Below, one piece after another: positions 8,190 to 16,777 of a stretch of 34,187 nucleotides of DNA (positions are counted from its first letter, which is position 1; every line of letters starts with the position of its first letter). The DNA comes from DASYML01 sp036399835 (GTDB lineage Bacteria > Acidobacteriota > Blastocatellia > Pyrinomonadales > Pyrinomonadaceae). The stretch is from the NCBI GenBank assembly GCA_036399835.1, contig DASWMI010000072.1:1-34187 (forward strand), given 5' to 3'. Position numbers and translations under genes: made by a program. Below the pieces are notes generated by a model that did not search any database, was not told where the DNA came from, and was given only the letters and a program-made list of their open reading frames with translations.

Positions 8190-8768
8190 CTAAGCTTCCG
8201 CCTTTGTCTGCGGCGCGGGTTGCAGGCCGAGGTCTTCGGCCACCAGCGAGTAGAGCACGCCGTTGTGCTCTCGCTCTCGCAGAAAGAGTCCTTTGCGCAA
8301 GACGCCTTCGAGATAAGCTCCGGCCTTTTCCGCGACACGCTGGCTGGCCCTGTTTTCGACGGCGGCGACAATCTCTATACGCTGCAACCCAAGCTCTTCA
8401 AAACCGAAGCGCGCAGCCAGCAGCGCCGCCGCGACGGCCACGCCGCGCCCTCTCCGACTGGTCCTCACCCAGTAGCCCAGATTGGCGAACCTGTGTAAGC
8501 GATTGATGAGACTGAGGCCCACTCCGCCGAGCACCTCTCCGGTCAAGGCATCCGTGATGAGAAAGCCGTAACCCTCTCCCCTGTCCCAGTGTTCGGGCTG
8601 CGCTTTGATAAACTCCTCCGTCTCTTCAATCGCATAATCCGCGTGACACCAGGGCATCCAGGGCGAAAGCTCGGGGATTGATTCGCGCACGGCTTCAAAG
8701 AGAGCCGGAATATCTTCCGCGCGATGCCGCCTGATGAGAATCCGACCGTCCGATAGCTCTGTTCTCAT
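8190..8768 (-). CDS. GNAT N-acetyltransferase, RimJ/RimL type
   Basis: A 192-residue acetyltransferase. The segment RTSRRGRGVAVAAALLAARF is the acetyl-CoA-binding motif A (R/Q-x-x-G-x-G/A), preceded by ANLGYWV. It is followed by LGLQRIEIVAAVENRASQRVAEKAGAYLEGVLR, which is typical of the RimJ/RimL group that acetylates protein N-termini or small amines. The substrate cannot be told. The ATG at 8768 is taken as the start; in-frame TTG codons at 8777 and 8792 are alternatives, and an AGAGG lies closer to the TTG at 8777. It sits 31 nt downstream of nadE on the same strand. Confidence 0.87.
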   Translation of the reverse strand: MRTELSDGRILIRRHRAEDIPALFEAVRESIPELSPWMPWCHADYAIEETEEFIKAQPEHWDRGEGYGFLITDALTGEVLGGVGLSLINRLHRFANLGYWVRTSRRGRGVAVAAALLAARFGFEELGLQRIEIVAAVENRASQRVAEKAGAYLEGVLRKGLFLREREHNGVLYSLVAEDLGLQPAPQTKAEA

Positions 8769-8799
8769 GATTAACAATTGACCTCTTCTCAAGCGCAGG

Positions 8800-10500
8800 C
8801 TAAACGGCGCGCACGGCTGACGAAGGGCCTGTGGGCTGGTCCTTCCTGGCAGGCTCGCGGTGATAACGATGCGTCACGGGGCGGCGGCGTCCGATGCCTA
8901 TGGCGTGTCTTGAGATGATGAGGGTGGGCGGCAACTGCCGGCGCTTGAATTCGTTGGCGGGCGATTCGACGCGATTGAGCAAGGTATAAACCATCTCCGC
9001 GTCATGCCCCGCCGCGATAATCTCTTCGGGCGTCGCCTTCTGCTCGAAGTAGAGTTGGAGGATAGGGTCAATCTTATCGTAGGGCGGGAGTGTTTGTTCG
9101 TCGTACTGGCCCGGCGCCAGCTCTGCGGAAGGGCGCTTGTCTATAATCTCGCGCGGAATCAGCTCGCTCATCTCGTTAAAGTGGCGGGCGAGCGCGTAGA
9201 CTTCAGTCTTGAGTAGATCGCCGAGGACAGCTAGGCCGCCGTTGGTGTCGCCGTAGAGCGTGCAGTAGCCCAGGGCCAGCTCGGATTTGTTTCCGGTCGA
9301 GAGCAGGAGTCGCCCATCCTTGTTCGAGATGGACATCAGTATATTACCGCGCAGGCGCGATTGCAGATTCTCAGCCGCGAGCGAAGACCCGCCGCTCGAA
9401 GGCTTGACCAGATCAAGCTCTGCGGCAAGCACATTGAAGGCATCCGTAATCGGATGCTCTATGACTTTCATCCCGAGGTTACGCGCGAGCGCGACCGAAT
9501 CGTCTATGCTCCCGCGCGAAGAATAGGGCGAGGGCATCATCACGCCGAGCACGTTCTGCGGGCCGACGGCCTCGCAGGCCAGCGCCGCGACGACAGCCGA
9601 ATCAATCCCGCCTGAGAGTCCCAAGAGGACGGTCGTGAAACGGTTCTTGCGCGCGTAGTCGTGTATCCCTAAGACCAGAGCGCGGCGCACCGTCTCTATA
9701 TCATTGCCCGGCAGACAGTAGCCATCAGCGACGCCGCAATCCAGGTCAACGGTCCCGAAGAACTCTTCAAAGGGCGGCGCTTGCAGGATAATCTCTCCCT
9801 TACAATCCGCGATGATGCTCGCGCCGTCGAAGATGATGCCGTCGTTGCCGCCGACGAGGTTGACGAAGACAATCGGCAGCCCTGCGGCCCTGGCTCTGTG
9901 CGAGACCATCTTGCAGCGCTGGCCCATCTTGCTCTTGTTGAAGGGCGAAGCATTGATCGAGACCATCAGGCTGGCGCCCATCTGTATAAGTTCGTCGGCA
10001 GGGTCGTTCGGGTAGAGTCGCTCTTTCCAGAAAGTCTTGTCGTTCCACATGTCCTCGCAGACCGTGACGCCGAGCGCCGCGCCCGGCAACTGGAAGAGCC
10101 GCCGCGCTCTTGCAGGCTCGAAATAGCGCGGGTCGTCGAAGACGTCGTATTCGGGAAGCAGAGTCTTGTCTTCAAAGCCTAGCAGTTGGCGGTTGCGAAT
10201 GACGGCGGCGGAGTTAAAGAGCCTGCGGCCAAGCGGCTCGTCGTTGGGCCTGACGGTGCCGATGACAGCCGTTATTCCTTCGGTCGCCTCTATGATTTTT
10301 TCAAGCGGGGCGAGCGCGCCGCGTATCACGTCGCGGTCCTGAAACCAGTCGAAAGACATATAGCCCTGGACCGCCACTTCGGGTAGCACCAGAAGGTCCG
10401 AAGCCGCCCGCTTGGCCTGTTCTATGGCGTGCAGGATGCTCGCAGTATTGCCTTCGTAATCGCCGTTGGTCGTATTGATCTGTCCGATGGTGACTCGCAT
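8800..10500 (-). CDS. nadE: Glutamine-dependent NAD(+) synthetase
   Basis: A 566-residue two-domain enzyme that makes NAD from nicotinate adenine dinucleotide, ATP and glutamine. The N-terminal nitrilase-type glutaminase domain carries the triad Glu41 (LLVLPE), Lys112 (EDKTLLPEYDVFDD) and Cys148 (GVTVCEDMW). The synthetase domain carries the PP-loop SGGIDS at 296-301 and later STGNKSELALGYCTLYGD, a NadE signature. Order and length match the glutamine-dependent NadE family. The ATG at 10500 starts MRVTIGQINTTNGDYEGN, as in relatives. The last ~30 residues (from RRRPVTHRYHREPARKDQP) look like a short unconserved tail. Confidence 0.95.
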   Translation of the reverse strand: MRVTIGQINTTNGDYEGNTASILHAIEQAKRAASDLLVLPEVAVQGYMSFDWFQDRDVIRGALAPLEKIIEATEGITAVIGTVRPNDEPLGRRLFNSAAVIRNRQLLGFEDKTLLPEYDVFDDPRYFEPARARRLFQLPGAALGVTVCEDMWNDKTFWKERLYPNDPADELIQMGASLMVSINASPFNKSKMGQRCKMVSHRARAAGLPIVFVNLVGGNDGIIFDGASIIADCKGEIILQAPPFEEFFGTVDLDCGVADGYCLPGNDIETVRRALVLGIHDYARKNRFTTVLLGLSGGIDSAVVAALACEAVGPQNVLGVMMPSPYSSRGSIDDSVALARNLGMKVIEHPITDAFNVLAAELDLVKPSSGGSSLAAENLQSRLRGNILMSISNKDGRLLLSTGNKSELALGYCTLYGDTNGGLAVLGDLLKTEVYALARHFNEMSELIPREIIDKRPSAELAPGQYDEQTLPPYDKIDPILQLYFEQKATPEEIIAAGHDAEMVYTLLNRVESPANEFKRRQLPPTLIISRHAIGIGRRRPVTHRYHREPARKDQPTGPSSAVRAV

Positions 10501-10602
10501 GGCTTGATTCTAACACTGGCCCGCCCGCCCGCCGAACCGTGGAAGCACTATGATGAGAGCTTGGAACTGAAGGCGACTAAAATTTGCCGTAGAGTTTGCG
10601 CG

Positions 10603-10818
10603 TTACTTGAAACCTTTAATCAGCACGATGTCCTTGCTGCCCGTCGAGCGTAAAAGCCCCTGCGAGACGGAACGCTCAATCCCCGCATCTGCATCCACGC
10701 GCTGCTTGAGCCTTTGCAACTCCGTGTCGAGCGCGCGATAGACCTCGCCCACCCCGCCCGCACCGAGGAGGTTCTGAATCTCGTAACGCTCAAGACGCGT
10801 TCCTGGATGAAGATTCAT
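10603..10818 (-). pseudogene. Remnant of a serine/threonine protein kinase gene
   Basis: Starting from ATG at 10818 the frame reads MNLHPGTRLERYEIQNLLGA, followed by GGVGEVYRALDTELQ. This is the start of a PknB-type kinase: the Gly-rich nucleotide loop GAGGVGEVY and the approach to the VAIK lysine. The kinase similarity then stops, and the remaining ~35 codons do not match a kinase lobe. About 240 further catalytic-domain residues are missing, so this is a broken gene. The rest of the 10501-11021 spacer (521 nt) holds no other gene; 10935-11020 is repetitive, with TCATCGC and TTTATC-TTTTCCTTC motifs recurring. Confidence 0.7.
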
Positions 10819-11021
10819 GTCGGCTGCACAAATGGGACTGTGCATAGAGCTTTAAGATAAGGCCCAGGCCTTCTAAAACGAACTTGAAGAGAAGGGAACT
10901 CCGAAAGCATGAGATGAACGCGACAGAGAGCATCAGTGATGAGAGACAGACAATAGCTTCTCCTTTATCGCTTTTCCTTCATCGCTCACGGCTTTGTCGT
11001 TGATCCCTCATCGCCGACGCT

Positions 11022-12854
11022 TTATCTTTTCCTTCCGTGCCCGCCGCCGCCGGGTGTTTCGATGCGCACGCGGTCGCCTGCCTGGAGCTGCCAGCTTCCT
11101 TTTGAAGCGATGCGGCGCGGCTCTCCTTGATGAATAATCGCATCCGCTCCGACGAGTCCGTCTTCGCCTTCCTCTAGTCCGTAGGGCGCGCGCTTTCTTC
11201 TATCCGCCAGCAGAGACATACGCGCGGGCACGAGCGTTTCTATCTCGCGTATGATTCCGTCGCCTCCCGCGTGCCGGCCCGCGCCGCCCGAACCTTCGAG
11301 TATGCGGTACTCCGTCACGCGCAAAGGATAGGCATATTCCAGAGCTTCGGCTGGCGTGTTGAGGCTGTTGGTCATGTGCGTGTGGACGGCGCTCATCCCG
11401 CTTTGCGAGGGACGCGCGCCCATCCCGCCCGCGACGGTCTCGTAGTAAGCGAACTCCGCGCCCGTGCGCGGGTCTATCCCGCCGATGGTCAGGTTGTTCA
11501 TAGTGCCCTGGCTCGCCGCAGGAATCCTCTCCGGCAGAGCGCGGGCCAGTGCTTTAAAGAGTGCATCAACGATGCGCTGAGAGGTCTCTACGTTTCCGCC
11601 CGCGACAGCCGCCGGAGGCAGAGCGTTGACGATTGTCCCGCGCGGTGCGATGACCTCTATCGGCTCCAGCAGACCTGCGCTCGCAGGCACTTCAACAGCG
11701 CCGACCAGACAGCGAAAAACATAAGAGACAGCCGAGACCGTAATCGCTTCGACGGCGTTGATTGGACCAGCGACCTGTGGCGCGCTGCCTGTAAAATCCA
11801 CGCGCGCACGCTCGCCCTTAATCTCTACGCGCACGCGAATCCCGACCTCCTGCTCCGTCACGCCGTCGTCGTCCAGCGCGTCCTCGCCCTCGTACACGCC
11901 ATCTGGAATCGAAGCAATCGCACGCCGCATCAGTCGCGAAGAATAGGCTATCAGATGCGAAGCATAGAGCAGCGCATCATCTGCGCCGCGCCGTTCAAGA
12001 ATTTCCAGCAGCCGCGCCGCTCCCGTCTTGAGTGAGCCTATCTGCGCCTCGAAATCCGCGCGCCGTTCCGCCGACCCCCGCACGTTCGCCAGCAGCAGCC
12101 GCATCATCTCCTGGTCCACCTCTCCGCCGCGCACCAGACGCACAGGCGGAATCCGCAACCCCTCTCCATACACATCCGCCGCCAGCCCCATAGACCCCGG
12201 CGCTGCCCCGCCGATGTCAGCATGATGCGCGCGATTGGCAACGTAAAAGAGTGGACCAGGACTGGACGACAGGGGTTGGCGATGAAGCGAGAGCGATTGT
12301 CGATGAGATGATAACGATTGGTCCGGAGAGTTTTGGGATTGGCCGGAAGACTTTCGTCGCCTGTTCTTTTCTAATCCCAAACCCTCAATCCCTGCACTCT
12401 CTTCAAAGACTCCTGCGACGAGCGTCACATCCGGCAGATGCGTGCCGCCAGCAAAGGGGTCGTTGAGGACGACCACCTCGCCGGGCGCGACACTGATTGC
12501 GCTGAGCGCGGCGGCGACGGCCATCGGCATAGAGCCTAGATGAACCGGCATGTGGTCGCCCTGCGCGATGACACGGCCCGCGGCATCGAAGACGGCGCAG
12601 GAATAGTCGCGTCGCTCCTTGATATTGGGAGAGAAGGCCGTGCGCCTGAGCGCAATCCCCATCTCTTCGGCGACGGAAGTGTAGAGAGCGCGGTAAATCT
12701 CCAGCGTGGCCGGGTCAAAGCTCCGACCCCTCTGCTGCCGCGCTCCTTTGCTGTGCGCCGCATCTCGCCGCGCAAGTTTACGCGGCGGCCCCTCCTCTCG
12801 GCCCGCGCGCGAGCCGCTCGTCTTCTTAGATTGCGTCCCCCGATCAGTTTTCAT
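11022..12854 (-). CDS. hyuB: Hydantoinase B / oxoprolinase family subunit
   Basis: A 610-residue HyuB-type subunit. Family landmarks include FDPATLEIYRALYTSVAEEM, the metal-site region DHMPVHLGSMP, NDPFAGGTHLPDVTLV, FYVANRAHHADIGG, TMNNLTIGG and the Gly-rich end RVRIETPGGGGHG. With HyuA it forms an ATP-dependent amidohydrolase that opens cyclic amides such as hydantoins or 5-oxoproline. The ATG at 12854 overlaps the hyuA stop as ATGA, so the two are translationally coupled. Two oddities: a basic 45-residue N-terminal extension, and a ~47-residue Ser/Gln/His-rich insert at about 153-199 just before FYVANRAHHAD, which does not belong to the family core. Confidence 0.88.
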   Translation of the reverse strand: MKTDRGTQSKKTSGSRAGREEGPPRKLARRDAAHSKGARQQRGRSFDPATLEIYRALYTSVAEEMGIALRRTAFSPNIKERRDYSCAVFDAAGRVIAQGDHMPVHLGSMPMAVAAALSAISVAPGEVVVLNDPFAGGTHLPDVTLVAGVFEESAGIEGLGLEKNRRRKSSGQSQNSPDQSLSSHRQSLSLHRQPLSSSPGPLFYVANRAHHADIGGAAPGSMGLAADVYGEGLRIPPVRLVRGGEVDQEMMRLLLANVRGSAERRADFEAQIGSLKTGAARLLEILERRGADDALLYASHLIAYSSRLMRRAIASIPDGVYEGEDALDDDGVTEQEVGIRVRVEIKGERARVDFTGSAPQVAGPINAVEAITVSAVSYVFRCLVGAVEVPASAGLLEPIEVIAPRGTIVNALPPAAVAGGNVETSQRIVDALFKALARALPERIPAASQGTMNNLTIGGIDPRTGAEFAYYETVAGGMGARPSQSGMSAVHTHMTNSLNTPAEALEYAYPLRVTEYRILEGSGGAGRHAGGDGIIREIETLVPARMSLLADRRKRAPYGLEEGEDGLVGADAIIHQGEPRRIASKGSWQLQAGDRVRIETPGGGGHGRKR

Positions 12855-14884
12855 GGCTCGATGATGAGATTCCCGTACTGGTCCACTTCCGCGTTCGCGC
12901 CGTGTGGAATCAACGTCGTCGAAGAGTATTCGGTGACGATACAGGGCGTGCGCAGTCGAGCGCCCGCCGCCAGCTCTTCGCGTTGATAAACGGCTGTACG
13001 CGCTGTGCCGTCCGCAAACTGGACCAACGCTTGATCGTGCGGTCGCGCTTTTGCACGCTTGCCGGATGCACGCCGCGCGGCGCGTTCCATCTTCAGCTTT
13101 TCCACCAACCCGACGGAGCGTAGCCGCGCGCTGACAATCTCGACAGGGTTAGCTTCCTGCGCATAACCGTAACGCGCGCGATGTGCGCGATGAAAGCTGC
13201 GCGACAGGTCGCCGCGCGTCCACTCGATTGACAGCTCGAATGATTGCCCCTTGTAGCGGGCGGCCAGCAATCTTTCATGCCGCTGCCTCGTCTCCTCGAA
13301 GCCTTCGCGTCGCAATGCTGCGCGGGCCATCCTCTCCATCTCGCGGAAAGCGCGTTCGAGCGCGGCGAGATTATCCTTTGTGTCTTCGAGCATCACCGTG
13401 CGACTCCAATCCTTGACCACGTTTGAGGCGAGCGCGCCGAGCGCGGAGAGAGCGCCCGCCTGTGTCGGAGCGATGACGCGGGGAATGCCGAGGGCGCGCG
13501 CCAACTCAACCGCATGGAGTCCGCCCGCGCCGCCGAAGGGCAGCAGCGCAAACTCGCGCGGGTCGTGGCCGCGCTCGACGGAGATAACGCGCAGAGCGCG
13601 CTCCATCCCGGTGTTGACCACGGTGATGACGCCGAGCGCGGCCTGCTTTAAGCTGACACGCCGTTCTGCGGCAAGGCTCATCTCGCGCGCCAGTTGGTCC
13701 AGAGCCTCGCGCGCCCTCTCTTCATCAAGATTGAATTCTCCGCCGAGGAGTCCTCTGCCGCCGAAGCGTCCGAGGACCAGGTTGGCATCCGTAACGGTCG
13801 GGAGGAGCGAGCGCCCGTAACAGGCGGGGCCTGGATCAGCGCCAGCCGATTCTGGTCCAACGCGCAAGGAGCCTCCCGCGTCCACGCGCGCAATCGAGCC
13901 GCCGCCAGCCCCGACCGTGTGTATGTCCATCATCGGAATCGCGACCGGCAGCCCGGCTACAATCGCCTCGCTCGTCATACGCATCCCGCGCCGGTCGCAG
14001 AGCGCGACATCGGTCGAAGTGCCGCCCATGTCGAAGGTGATGATGTTTTCGAGACCCGCGCTTTTGGCTGCGCGCAAAGCTCCAACGACGCCGCCCGCTG
14101 GTCCAGAAAGAATCGTCCGCACAGGCTCGCTCGCGGCCACGCTCGCTGAGACGCTCCCGCCCGAAGACTGCATTACACGCAGGGTGGGCGCTTGAGCCTT
14201 GAGGCGTTTGAGATATGTGCCCATGACGGGTTGGAGGCAGGCGTTGATCGTGACGGTCGAGGTCCGCTCGTACTCTCTATATTCCGGCAGAATCCTGTGC
14301 GAGATGGAGAGCGGCACGTCAAGCTCTTTGAGAGCCTCTGCGATGCGAAGCTCATGCGTTGGATTAGCAAATGAGAAGAGGAGCGAGACGGCAATCGCTT
14401 CCACACGCGCACCCTTCAAATTCTGGACCAGCCGCGCAAGTTCTTCATCATCCAGCGCAGAGAGAATCTCTCCCGTCGCGCTGACGCGCTCGCTGAGGCC
14501 CAGTCGCAATTCCCGCGGCACGAGCGGCGCGGGCCTCTCGGCGTCGAGATCATAAAGCGAGGGCCGCGCCTGCCGCCCGATGGCAAGCACGTCTTCAAAG
14601 CCCGCGGTCGTGACGAGCGCGATCCGCGCCCCGCGCCGCTCAAGCAGCGCGTTTGTGCCAACGGTCGTGCCGTGTATGACTTCAAGGTCGCGCACGCGCC
14701 TCTCTGTCTCGCGCGCGATGCGCCTGAGTCCTTCCGTGATTGCCAGCGACGGGTCTTCGGGCGTCGAAGCCAGCTTGAAGAGACTGAGAGAAGCGCCCGC
14801 CTGAAAGACGAAATCCGTAAACGTGCCGCCCGTGTCCACACCCACACGGACGCGCCTTGTCGCCTCTTTTTTTCGCTTTGTCAC
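12851..14884 (-). CDS. hyuA: Hydantoinase A / oxoprolinase family subunit
   Basis: A 677-residue ASKHA-fold ATP-binding subunit. It starts with RVRVGVDTGGTFTDFVF (phosphate-1 motif). Further landmarks are EVIHGTTVGTNALLERRGAR, the internal MQSSGGSVSA, ILSGPAGGVVGALRAA, the second phosphate motif FDMGGTSTDVALCD, and LPFGGAGGLHAVELARALG. It phosphorylates the cyclic amide substrate, which is then hydrolysed with HyuB. Specific substrates (hydantoin, N-methylhydantoin, 5-oxoproline) cannot be told apart by eye; no hydantoin racemase or carbamoylase gene is adjacent. The GTG at 14884 gives MTKRKKEATRRVRVGVD; no good ribosome site precedes it. Confidence 0.9.
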   Translation of the reverse strand: MTKRKKEATRRVRVGVDTGGTFTDFVFQAGASLSLFKLASTPEDPSLAITEGLRRIARETERRVRDLEVIHGTTVGTNALLERRGARIALVTTAGFEDVLAIGRQARPSLYDLDAERPAPLVPRELRLGLSERVSATGEILSALDDEELARLVQNLKGARVEAIAVSLLFSFANPTHELRIAEALKELDVPLSISHRILPEYREYERTSTVTINACLQPVMGTYLKRLKAQAPTLRVMQSSGGSVSASVAASEPVRTILSGPAGGVVGALRAAKSAGLENIITFDMGGTSTDVALCDRRGMRMTSEAIVAGLPVAIPMMDIHTVGAGGGSIARVDAGGSLRVGPESAGADPGPACYGRSLLPTVTDANLVLGRFGGRGLLGGEFNLDEERAREALDQLAREMSLAAERRVSLKQAALGVITVVNTGMERALRVISVERGHDPREFALLPFGGAGGLHAVELARALGIPRVIAPTQAGALSALGALASNVVKDWSRTVMLEDTKDNLAALERAFREMERMARAALRREGFEETRQRHERLLAARYKGQSFELSIEWTRGDLSRSFHRAHRARYGYAQEANPVEIVSARLRSVGLVEKLKMERAARRASGKRAKARPHDQALVQFADGTARTAVYQREELAAGARLRTPCIVTEYSSTTLIPHGANAEVDQYGNLIIEP

Positions 14885-14972
14885 AAGGTTTTCAGAAGCT
14901 AAGCAGGGTTCGTTTTAAAACCGTGAAAGCAACGCCAGAGAGGGAAAGGAGCAGCCAGCCAGGGTTGTATCT

Positions 14973-16067
14973 TCAGCCGATGCTGGACCAGCAGCCGCTC
15001 TTGTGTGAGCGTCTGGCCGCGTCCAGCACAAGCTGTATGCGATAGCCGTCCTCGAAGGTCGCGGCGTCTTCCACAGTGCTGTGGCCTTCCTGTAAAGCTC
15101 TGATGATGAGCTGCGCAAAGGCCGTGAAGCCGCGCGACCAGCCGCCTTCAATCATTCCGGGCGCAAGCTCGCCGGAATCTGTTTCCACTTGTCTCCACAC
15201 GCCCTCGCTCGCGCTTGATTGAAACAACTGGCCGTCTCTTTCGACCATCAGCGCGCCATTCGTGCCGAAGACTTGAAGCGTATTCTCGACCCCGCCCGAT
15301 TCGACCATAGACATGGAGGCGGTCGCGGTCGCGCTCTGGACCAGTTCGCTGTCATTAAAACGCAGCAACAGGTTGGCCTCGTCATCCGTCGTCACGGGAA
15401 GCCTTTCACCTGTCTCCCGCTTCGTGCGTTCGCGGAAGTGCGTCGAGAGATGGCAGAAGACCTGAGAGACTTCCGAGCCGAGCAGCCAGCGGAAAGCATC
15501 AATGGCGTGCGAGCCAATCGCGCCCAGCGCGCCGCCGCCCGCGCCCTCGTCGGACCACCAGTCCCAGGGCCGCTCAGGGTCTGCGCGCGAATCCGTGCGA
15601 AAGATATGCTTGGCATGAAGCACCCGGCCTATCTCGCCGCGCCTGAGCAGCTCGCGCATCCGGCGTCTGCCCGCCAGGAAACGCAGCTCGTGGTCTATCA
15701 AAGCGAACGCGCCTTTCTCTCGCGCTGCACGGCGCATACGGTCAGCTTCGTCCGCATTCATCGCCATGGGCTTTTCGCAGAGCACGGCCTTACCCGCATC
15801 GAGCGCCGCCAGCGCCATCTCCATGTGGAGCGAGGGCGGCGTGACGATGCTCACGAGGTCAATCTCCTTGCTCGCAATTATCTCTCGCCAATCATCTGCC
15901 ACATGCTCTATGCCAAACTCACGCGCGACGCTCTCGGCGTGCTCACGATGCGCGCTGGCAATCGCCTGGACGCGCGCACCCGTGCAATACACAAAGCCTG
16001 GAATCTGCGTCGAGCGGGCAAACCCCGCGCCGATAATGCCTATCTTAATCGTCTCTTTCTTAGCCAA
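14973..16067 (-). CDS. Gfo/Idh/MocA family NAD(P)-dependent oxidoreductase
   Basis: A 364-residue oxidoreductase. The dinucleotide-binding motif is GIIGAGFARSTQIPGF near residue 10. The family signature CEKPMAMN (EKP at 98-100) follows VSIVTPPSLHMEMALAALDAGKA. The C-terminal half has WDWWSDEGAGGGALGAIGSH, with the conserved His in GSHAIDAFRWLLG. Such enzymes oxidise or reduce sugars, inositols or related polyols; the substrate is not predictable here. The start codon is TTG at 16067 (MAKKETIKIGIIG). It lies upstream of hyuA on the same strand with an 88-nt gap, so it may share the transcript. Confidence 0.9.
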   Translation of the reverse strand: MAKKETIKIGIIGAGFARSTQIPGFVYCTGARVQAIASAHREHAESVAREFGIEHVADDWREIIASKEIDLVSIVTPPSLHMEMALAALDAGKAVLCEKPMAMNADEADRMRRAAREKGAFALIDHELRFLAGRRRMRELLRRGEIGRVLHAKHIFRTDSRADPERPWDWWSDEGAGGGALGAIGSHAIDAFRWLLGSEVSQVFCHLSTHFRERTKRETGERLPVTTDDEANLLLRFNDSELVQSATATASMSMVESGGVENTLQVFGTNGALMVERDGQLFQSSASEGVWRQVETDSGELAPGMIEGGWSRGFTAFAQLIIRALQEGHSTVEDAATFEDGYRIQLVLDAARRSHKSGCWSSIG

Positions 16068-16154
16068 TGATTTTACTCGCCTTCAACTTGAACGCCCGCG
16101 CTCCTTCTTCAGCGCGCGGCTATTCTAAATCAAACTGTGGAGGATGAGAACAGA

Positions 16155-16192
16155 GAGACCCGCGCACATGCTCTGGCATCCGAGTGGGTCTC
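16155..16192 (-). terminator. Candidate terminator downstream of tRNA-Ile
   Basis: GAGACCC (16155-16161) pairs with GGGTCTC (16186-16192), extended inwards by one G-U and one G-C pair. It lies 35 nt beyond the tRNA 3' end in the direction of transcription. The following bases (TCTGTTCTCATCC) are only moderately T-rich. Confidence 0.5.
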
Positions 16193-16226
16193 GCGTGAAG
16201 TGTGGAAATTTTTGAGGTTGGGTTGA

Positions 16227-16636
16227 TGCCCTCGCAGGGATTTGAACCCCGAACCAACGGATTATGCTTACCAGCTACGGCTTTCGCCGCGCTCCGTCAA
16301 AAGCGCCAACGGAGTTTGTGGTCTGGACTTTCTCTTCGCCTTAAGCGTCTGCCGTCAAGTCTCTACACCTTCCCCAACTGATGCGCGGGGCTTTGGCTCG
16401 GGATTACCCTGTCGCTTTCGCGATTTAGGCTTCCCCGAATTTGACAGATTCTACAAGCGCACCTCACACAACCATTCCGGGCTGACGCGGGAATCGAGCG
16501 TGATACGCTTGCAACCCAACTTTGAGAGACCTTATGAAAAAGTTTCTCTTTCCTCTTATTCAAGAGAGAATCAATCTTCACTTAGGTCTTTCAAAGAACT
16601 CTGAGTCCGCTGCTCTAACCATTGAGCTACGAGGGC
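16227..16636 (-). tRNA. tRNA-Ile(CAU), interrupted by a group I intron
   Basis: The two exons (16604-16636 and 16227-16266) join into a 73-nt cloverleaf. Acceptor stem GCCCTCG pairs with CGAGGGC and the discriminator is A; no CCA is encoded. The D arm (GCTC-AATGGTTAGA-GAGC-like) and the T arm with TTCAAAT loop are intact. The anticodon stem GCGGA/TCCGT closes the loop CTCATAA, so the anticodon is CAU. The sequence AGCTCAATGGTTAGAGCAG and the segment CTCATAATC match tRNA-Ile2, whose C34 is changed to lysidine by TilS to read AUA, rather than initiator or elongator tRNA-Met. Splicing must precede aminoacylation and probably lysidine formation. Confidence 0.88.
16267..16603 (-). ncRNA. Group I self-splicing intron (IC3-like) in the tRNA-Ile anticodon loop
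   Basis: This is a 337-nt intron with no open frame for a homing endonuclease. The conserved core is clear: GTCAAATTCGGGGAAGCCTAA (P3/P4 region), a P5 hairpin TCGC-GAAA-GCGA, P4 partner TCCCGAGCC, the P7/P3 segment GTGTAGAGACTTGACGGCAG (about 16349-16368), a P8 hairpin and the P7 partner AGTCCAG (16323-16329). P3 is UCUGUC with GGCAGA. P9 is CTCCGT/ACGGAG, followed by CGGC-GAAA-GCCG. The core closely resembles the Azoarcus tRNA-Ile and cyanobacterial tRNA-Leu introns. The 5' exon ends in U33 and the intron ends in G, as the group I rule demands. The P1 pairing is not settled: GAGUUC just inside the intron, or GGUCU after the P2 hairpin, could be the guide. Confidence 0.9.
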
Positions 16637-16660
16637 ATACTTTACATAAACGCACGGGTG

Positions 16661-16689
16661 ATTATAAGGATGCAGCCGGAGAGCCGCAA
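16661..16689 (-). promoter_or_regulatory. Sigma-70-type promoter of the tRNA-Ile gene
   Basis: On the minus strand TTGCGG (16689-16684) is followed, after a 17-nt spacer, by a perfect TATAAT (16666-16661). Predicted transcription start is about 18 nt before the tRNA 5' end at 16636. Confidence 0.75.
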
Positions 16690-16777
16690 GCGAGCCGAGC
16701 CTGTTTTGCGGCCATCACAAGTCGGTCAGGCGAGCACAGCCTTGATGATGAAAGATTCGCGCCTGGCCTTCCCGTCT

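Noticed and set aside
8800..8900. Possible frameshift at the nadE 3' end because the tail looks unusual
   Set aside because: The conserved synthetase core is complete before the tail and the frame closes with a normal stop, so an unconserved extension is simpler.
16242..16604. Open frame of ~120 codons on the plus strand between Gfo/Idh/MocA and DinB genes
   Set aside because: It lies antisense over the tRNA exons and group I intron, whose structure explains the sequence fully; no ribosome site.
16598..16610. Reading the anticodon as CAG (tRNA-Leu) by keeping CAG from the 5' side
   Set aside because: The tRNA has no long variable arm, matches tRNA-Ile2, and a 5' exon ending in G would break the group I rule; U33/terminal G gives CAU.
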